From positions 186,001 through 250,000 of the forward strand of contig NZ_JAHXRQ010000004.1 of assembly GCF_019392335.1 (NCBI RefSeq): a stretch of DNA of 64,000 bases, in the 5' to 3' direction. Source of the stretch: Mameliella sp. CS4 (lineage in GTDB: Bacteria; Pseudomonadota; Alphaproteobacteria; Rhodobacterales; Rhodobacteraceae). The notes under the pieces were generated by a model. That model saw only the letters and a program-made list of their open reading frames with translations, was not told the origin of the DNA and searched no databases. Shown piece by piece: positions 57,590 to 64,000 of the stretch; positions within the stretch are counted from its first letter, which is position 1, and each line of letters begins with the position of its first letter. The position numbers and the translations under genes are program-made.

Positions 57590-58180
57590 ATGCTCGTGTT
57601 CTGGAAAGCGCGCCTCGTGATGCTGGCGGTCCCCAAGACCGGCACCTCGGCCTATGCGCGGGCGCTTGCACCGCTGGCCTCCATGGTCGTCTCTGATCCG
57701 CCCGAGTTGAAACATGCGCCGGTCTATCGGTACAACCGGTTCTTCCGCCCGATGTTCGAGAAAGTCGGTGGCGAGATGGAACTGCTCGCCGTGATCCGCG
57801 AACCGGTGGACTGGCTTGGATCGTGGTACAGGTACCGGCAGCGCGATTTCCTTGAGGGCAAGCCGACCTCGACTCGCGGTCTCAGCTTTGACCAATTCTG
57901 CGAAGCCTATGCGCGGGGAGAGCGGCCCCCTTTCGCGAATGTCGGCAGCCAGGCCAAGTTCGTCGAGCCGCGCCCCAACGGTATCTCTGTCCGCCACCTG
58001 TTCCGCTATGAGAACCAGGCCGGGTTGCTGGCCTTCCTCGAAGAGCGCTTGGGCACGACCATCGACCTGCCGCGCGAAAACGTCTCGCCCCGCCGGGACC
58101 TGTCGCTGTCCCCGGAGATCGCCACCAAGCTGCGGCGCAAGTGTGCCGCGGATTTCGAGACCTGGGAAAGGGCGACCTAG
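57590..58180 (+). CDS. Sulfotransferase-like protein
   Basis: A 196-residue protein. The N-terminal strand-loop VPKTGTSAYARAL corresponds to the 5'-phosphosulfate loop of PAPS sulfotransferases, and REPVDWLGSWYRYR to the 3'-phosphate motif. It is shorter than usual (250-300), so the acceptor domain is reduced. It is divergent from recA and convergent with cckA. It may sulfate a carbohydrate or lipid head group; the acceptor is unknown. A kinase name for this gene would not fit the motifs. Confidence 0.75.
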   Translation: MLVFWKARLVMLAVPKTGTSAYARALAPLASMVVSDPPELKHAPVYRYNRFFRPMFEKVGGEMELLAVIREPVDWLGSWYRYRQRDFLEGKPTSTRGLSFDQFCEAYARGERPPFANVGSQAKFVEPRPNGISVRHLFRYENQAGLLAFLEERLGTTIDLPRENVSPRRDLSLSPEIATKLRRKCAADFETWERAT

Positions 58181-58190
58181 CGCGCTTGCG

Positions 58191-60503
58191 TCAATTGAGC
58201 TGCTGGTGCACCGTCTCTGTCAGGTCCGACAGAGAGAAGGGTTTGGGCAGGAAGACGGAATTGGGGATCTCCTCGCTGCCTTCGCCAAAGGCGTCTTCGG
58301 CATAGCCCGAGACAAAGACCACCCGCGTATCTGGCCGCCGTTCCCGCGCCTTGCGCACCCAGGTCGGCCCATCCATCCCCGGCATTACGACGTCGGTCAC
58401 GAAAATGTCCACGGCCAGATCATCGTCATCCAGCGTCTGCAGTGCATCCTCTGCGGTTTCCGCCTCGATCACCGTGTAGCCACGCAGGCGCAGGGCGCGG
58501 GCCGCGAAGGCCCGGACCGGGGCCTCATCCTCGACCAAGAGAACCACGCCCGACCCTTGCTCGGGCAGCTTGCGCTCGGCCTTCTGCTCGATGGCCACGG
58601 CCTCTTGTCGGGGCGCCTCAAAAGCCGGGAACAGCAGGGTAAAACACGTGCCCTGCCCGACCACGCTGTCGACAAAGATGAAACCGCCGGTCTGCTTGAC
58701 GATACCATAGACGGTGGACAGGCCAAGCCCCGTCCCCTCGCCCGTCCGCTTGGTGGTGAAGAAGGGCTCAAAGACCTTCTGCAGCTTGTCCTGCGGGATG
58801 CCCATGCCCTCATCCGTCACCCGGACCGACACGTAAAGCCCCGGCGCCACCACCGCGCGGTCGCGAGTCATCGACTCCGCCAGTTCCCGGCGCTCTGTCT
58901 CGACCACGATTTCGCCGCCCTCGGGCATGGCGTCGCGGGCATTGACCACCAGGTTCATCATCACCTGTTCCAACTGCCTGCGGTCGCCGCGCACGGTCGG
59001 CAGGACGGGATCGTGTTTCAGCGTCAGCCGCACCTTTTCCCCCACCAGCCGATTGAGCAGATGGGCCAGATCGGACAGCGTGTCGCGCAGGTCCATGACC
59101 TCGGGCTGCATGGTCTGCTTGCGCGAAAAGGCCAGAAGCTGCCCGACAAGCGCCGCCGCTCGGTTGGCGTTCTGGTTGATCTGGACCAGGTCACCGTAGT
59201 CCGGATCGCCCTGGTCATGCCGGAGCAGCAACAGGTCGCAATGTCCCGAAATCGCTGTCAGCAGGTTGTTGAAGTCATGCGCAACACCGCCCGCAAGCTG
59301 GCCGATGGCCTGCATCTTCTGGCTCTGCACAAATTGCGCCTCCAGTGTCTTGAGCTCGGTCGCGTCGTTGAGAACGGCGATCAGCGCCGTCTCTCCGTCC
59401 TCGATCACGCGGTTCAGGGTGACCTGGACAAAAACCTCGCGGTCGGCCCGCGTCAGGCGCAGGAACTCGGACCGATGCAGCCCACGACCATCGGCGGCCT
59501 CCTGCAACCAGTCCTTGATCGCGCGACCCAGCCCCTCCATGTGCTCGGCAAGGTGGCCCGGGTCGCCCTGCCCCAGGTTCAGCAGGCGTCGGGCCTCGGG
59601 ATTGGCGCGCAGGACACGACCGTCCGAGGCCACCTTGAGCAGTGGCACCGGCAGGCCATCGAAACTGCCCATCAGGTCCTGGCGCCCCGAATCCTCGGCA
59701 ATGGGCGACAGCACCAGTTCCTGGCGCCCGCCGCCGATATCGGCACTATGGACCAGCACATTCTGCCCGGCATGGGCGCCCTTGAGACAATGCACCCCGT
59801 CGGTGCGCAATGGCAGGTCCGCAAAGATGTCGTCCAGCCGCTTGACCCGCTGGCCGACCAGGTCACGCGCCACCGGGTTCATGTAGAGCACGGCGCCGTT
59901 ACGCCCGAGAGAGATCACCGCGAGGTCTGCCCGCGTCCGCCCGCCTGCTCGCTGCGATTCGTTCTCCAGCCGCCACAGCATCATGTCGGGCCGAAAGGCG
60001 CGCACGTAGATCCGATAGCCTTCGGAATGGCTGGTGACATCCTCAACCGCCGCGCCCTCGTTCAGGGCCTTTTGCTGCAGCCGATAGATGATGCCCTCGG
60101 AACTGGCAAAGACGTCGCGCAGCAAGCTCGACAACTGGCTGATGCCCTCGCTCGCAAAGCGTTCACGCGCGGCGCGGTTGCTTGTCAGCACGGCGCCCTC
60201 GGCATCCGTGAGAAAGCAGAAGGCCGGTTCAGTCTCGATGAAATCCGCGAGCAGGGCCAGGCGCCGCTTTCGCCGCCCACCTGAGACCCGGTCAACCACC
60301 AGCCAGACCACCGCGAGACAGCCGAACGCCCCCGTGGCCGCAAGCGCAACGACCTGGATCGAGCGCACCGTGGCCACCTGGGAAATCAACAGGGACAGCG
60401 TCGCCAATACAACCAGCGCCGCTGCGCCAATGATCGGTGTCATGCCGTTCTGTCGTTTCTGCGCGATGTCGATCGCAGCTTCCACCTTGCCCCCCGGGAT
60501 CAC
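58191..60503 (-). CDS. cckA: Hybrid histidine kinase CckA, cell-cycle/CtrA phosphorelay
   Basis: A 770-residue hybrid kinase: two TM helices (about 24-45 and 50-72), two PAS-like regions (about 85-180 and 190-385), an H-box [11 protein letters not shown] with His409, an ATPase domain (N-box [26 protein letters not shown]) and a receiver domain with Asp704 and Lys754. Domain order and the H-box are those of CckA, which phosphorylates CtrA and CpdR through ChpT. In Rhodobacterales this relay controls motility and gene-transfer agents rather than viability. The GTG at 60503 is taken as the start; the ATG at 60443 is an alternative. A CtrA box lies just upstream. Confidence 0.93.
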   Translation of the reverse strand: MIPGGKVEAAIDIAQKRQNGMTPIIGAAALVVLATLSLLISQVATVRSIQVVALAATGAFGCLAVVWLVVDRVSGGRRKRRLALLADFIETEPAFCFLTDAEGAVLTSNRAARERFASEGISQLSSLLRDVFASSEGIIYRLQQKALNEGAAVEDVTSHSEGYRIYVRAFRPDMMLWRLENESQRAGGRTRADLAVISLGRNGAVLYMNPVARDLVGQRVKRLDDIFADLPLRTDGVHCLKGAHAGQNVLVHSADIGGGRQELVLSPIAEDSGRQDLMGSFDGLPVPLLKVASDGRVLRANPEARRLLNLGQGDPGHLAEHMEGLGRAIKDWLQEAADGRGLHRSEFLRLTRADREVFVQVTLNRVIEDGETALIAVLNDATELKTLEAQFVQSQKMQAIGQLAGGVAHDFNNLLTAISGHCDLLLLRHDQGDPDYGDLVQINQNANRAAALVGQLLAFSRKQTMQPEVMDLRDTLSDLAHLLNRLVGEKVRLTLKHDPVLPTVRGDRRQLEQVMMNLVVNARDAMPEGGEIVVETERRELAESMTRDRAVVAPGLYVSVRVTDEGMGIPQDKLQKVFEPFFTTKRTGEGTGLGLSTVYGIVKQTGGFIFVDSVVGQGTCFTLLFPAFEAPRQEAVAIEQKAERKLPEQGSGVVLLVEDEAPVRAFAARALRLRGYTVIEAETAEDALQTLDDDDLAVDIFVTDVVMPGMDGPTWVRKARERRPDTRVVFVSGYAEDAFGEGSEEIPNSVFLPKPFSLSDLTETVHQQLN

Positions 60504-60537
60504 GATTCGAGTCCTGACATAATGCCAGCGTAGACCG

Positions 60538-60553
60538 TTAAGGGGACGTTAAC
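60538..60553. promoter_or_regulatory. CtrA binding site upstream of cckA (TTAA-N7-TTAAC)
   Basis: TTAA (60538-60541), seven bases, then TTAAC (60549-60553) is a perfect full CtrA consensus. Read on the other strand it is again TTAA-N7-TTAAC, so the site is near-symmetrical. It lies 35-50 bp upstream of the cckA GTG, where it could overlap the promoter, suggesting feedback of CtrA on its own kinase. Confidence 0.75.
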
Positions 60554-60585
60554 CGTCGCGGGCATTCGCGTCAAAGTTGTGTCTT

Positions 60586-61746
60586 TCAGGACGCGGTCCG
60601 ACGAAGAACTGCGGCAAAAAAGCCATCTCCGCCCGTTTCCGGAAGGAATTGCCGCTGAACCTCGACCGTCCAGCCAGGCGACCGGTCCAGAAACCCACTG
60701 ACTTGCGCGGCGTTTTCCTCGGCCAACACCGAACAGGTCGCATAGGCCAGCACGCCCCCCTTGGCGACGCACCCGGCCGCCTGATTTAGGATTTCGGCCT
60801 GGATGGTGCAAAGCTCTGCCAGACGCGTCTCGGTCAAACGCCACTTGCCCTCGGGCGCGCGACGCCAGGCGCCACTGCCGGAACAGGGAACGTCACAGAG
60901 AACAAGGTCGAAATCGCCTTTTGGTTTGGCCGCGATGCGGACATCCGCCCCGGCCCGGACGGCACGCGCCGGCAAGTCGACCATGCGTTTGGGGGCCGCA
61001 TCATGGGCCACCACCGGCCCGCCCTGCATCCGCGCCGCCATCGCCAGAGCCTTGCCGCCGCCGCCGGCGCAATAGTCCAGCACGCGCATGCCCGGTTCCA
61101 GCGGCAGCAGGTCGACCACCGCCTGGCTGGCGGCATCCTGAAGTTCCACAAGACCGTCGAGATAGGCCCCGCAGCGCATGATCCCGCGCGCGCCCTCCGT
61201 CACCCGCAGAGCCGTGGGCGACAGGTCATGCGGTTCGGCGCGGATTCCGTCCTCGGCCAGACGCGCCAGTGCCGACTGCGGCGTTGCCTGCAAGAGATTG
61301 ACCCGCAAGAAAACCTCTGCCCGGGACCGCAAGGCCAGCGCCGTCGCCTCTGCGGCAGGCCCGAGGCTGTCCCGGAACCGCAGCGCCAGCCAATCCGGCA
61401 GGTCCAGCGCCGCCGCGCCTTGCGGGGGCTGTCCGGCGGCCAGCTCGTCCTCGTCAAGGGGGGCCGGTGCATGTCCCTGCCCGGTGAAGATGGCGGCGGG
61501 GTCCTCTTCCCGCAGACGGAGCAGGCCCAACAGGCGGGCCCGCCCGGTGTCGCCGCCGCCCAGGGCCGCAGACGAGCGCCAGCAGCGCAGCGCGTCAAAG
61601 ACCAGGTCCCGCACCGCGGCCCGATCCTTGGACCCGGCATAGCGCGCGGCGCGTCCCCAGCTTGTCAGGGCCTGTTCCGCCGCCTGCCCGGCGGCGATCC
61701 GGTCCAACAGGTCTATGGCGGCCTGCACGCGTGCGGCGGGGGTCAT
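60586..61746 (-). CDS. RsmB/NOP2-family RNA (cytosine-5) methyltransferase
   Basis: A 386-residue SAM-dependent m5C methyltransferase. There is an NusB-like N-terminal helical domain (RVQAAIDLLDRIAAG..., YAGSKDRAAVRDLVFDAL), SAM motif I DYCAGGGGKALA, the catalytic loop with motif IV CDVPCSGSGAWRR, and motif VI ATCSVLAEEN, giving both catalytic cysteines. It probably methylates 16S rRNA C967 (RsmB) or a related site. The gene is 82 bp upstream of cckA and 234 bp downstream of guaB on the same strand. Confidence 0.88.
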   Translation of the reverse strand: MTPAARVQAAIDLLDRIAAGQAAEQALTSWGRAARYAGSKDRAAVRDLVFDALRCWRSSAALGGGDTGRARLLGLLRLREEDPAAIFTGQGHAPAPLDEDELAAGQPPQGAAALDLPDWLALRFRDSLGPAAEATALALRSRAEVFLRVNLLQATPQSALARLAEDGIRAEPHDLSPTALRVTEGARGIMRCGAYLDGLVELQDAASQAVVDLLPLEPGMRVLDYCAGGGGKALAMAARMQGGPVVAHDAAPKRMVDLPARAVRAGADVRIAAKPKGDFDLVLCDVPCSGSGAWRRAPEGKWRLTETRLAELCTIQAEILNQAAGCVAKGGVLAYATCSVLAEENAAQVSGFLDRSPGWTVEVQRQFLPETGGDGFFAAVLRRTAS

Positions 61747-61824
61747 GGGCTTATCTCCGTAGGGTCAATTCGCCCTGCCTAGCCCAGCGGAACAAATTTG
61801 ACGAGACCCGTTCCCGGCCCGCAG

Positions 61825-63465
<1,641 letters not shown>

Positions 63466-63512
63466 CTATCGCATGCGCAGCGGGGAAAGGAAAGGGCGCG
63501 CGGCACCGGGTC

Positions 63513-64000
<488 letters not shown>

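Noticed and set aside
57590..58180. Naming the gene next to recA a kinase
   Set aside because: The P-loop-like VPKTGTS and REPVDWLGSWYR motifs are those of sulfotransferases, and no amino-acid-kinase motif is present.

Overview
The window is GC-rich, densely packed DNA from an alphaproteobacterium, most likely a marine Rhodobacteraceae (Roseobacter-group) species. This is inferred from the housekeeping block alaS-recA-cckA-rsmB-like-guaB-bluB, a GTTC-N7-GTTC LexA box at recA, a TTAA-N7-TTAAC CtrA box at cckA, TRAP transport, RTX exoproteins and a form I CO dehydrogenase operon. I saw no rRNA, tRNA, CRISPR array, phage or insertion sequence. Almost all long open frames opposite the genes listed here are codon-bias shadows.

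Region 1 (1-8600, plus strand) is a carbon-catabolism operon. It holds the end of a family-1 ABC solute-binding protein, an SDR dehydrogenase, an M24-fold hydrolase with one altered metal ligand, E1alpha and E1beta of a TPP-dependent 2-oxoacid (pyruvate/acetoin type) dehydrogenase, an aldehyde dehydrogenase, and an E2 split over two genes. One E2 gene carries two lipoyl domains and a degraded acyltransferase domain. The other carries the intact acyltransferase domain and no lipoyl domain.

Region 2 (8750-11150) holds a small membrane protein, a short RTX protein, and an SCP2-like protein coupled to an alpha/beta hydrolase.

Region 3 (11150-26125) is an aromatic-catabolism island with two arms. 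The ortho arm (11152-15345, minus) has a LysR regulator, a muconate cycloisomerase, an intradiol dioxygenase, a flavin reductase and a stand-alone FMN adenylyltransferase domain. It is divergent from an HpaB-type FADH2-dependent hydroxylase, and a GATACC inverted-repeat operator lies between them. The meta arm (17164-26023, minus) encodes GalB, a VOC-type extradiol dioxygenase, LigK/GalC, GalD and LigI, which together are the lower 4,5-cleavage pathway to pyruvate and oxaloacetate. It also encodes a TAXI-TRAP transporter, a dienelactone hydrolase and a 6PGDH-like oxidoreductase.

Region 4 (26343-34862, minus) is coxC-coxM-coxS-coxL-(RidA-like)-coxD-coxE-coxF. CoxL carries the form I signature AYRCSFR, so this is a genuine aerobic CO dehydrogenase operon. 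Its regulator is an MHYT/LytTR membrane protein, and candidate direct repeats lie in front of coxM.

Region 5 (35167-50000) has a serralysin-like M10 protease with an unusual C-terminal repeat array, a transglutaminase / circularly permuted ATP-grasp / alpha-E cassette, a chemoreceptor with a separate periplasmic sensor protein, an orphan non-pyrrolysine MttB homologue, an SMR efflux protein and a beta-barrel outer-membrane protein.

Region 6 (50257-64000) is core genome: typA/bipA, a small exported protein, a MOSC protein, DUF1330, alaS, recA, a sulfotransferase-like gene, cckA, an RsmB-type methyltransferase, guaB (with an 80-bp tandem repeat at its stop) and the 3' part of bluB.
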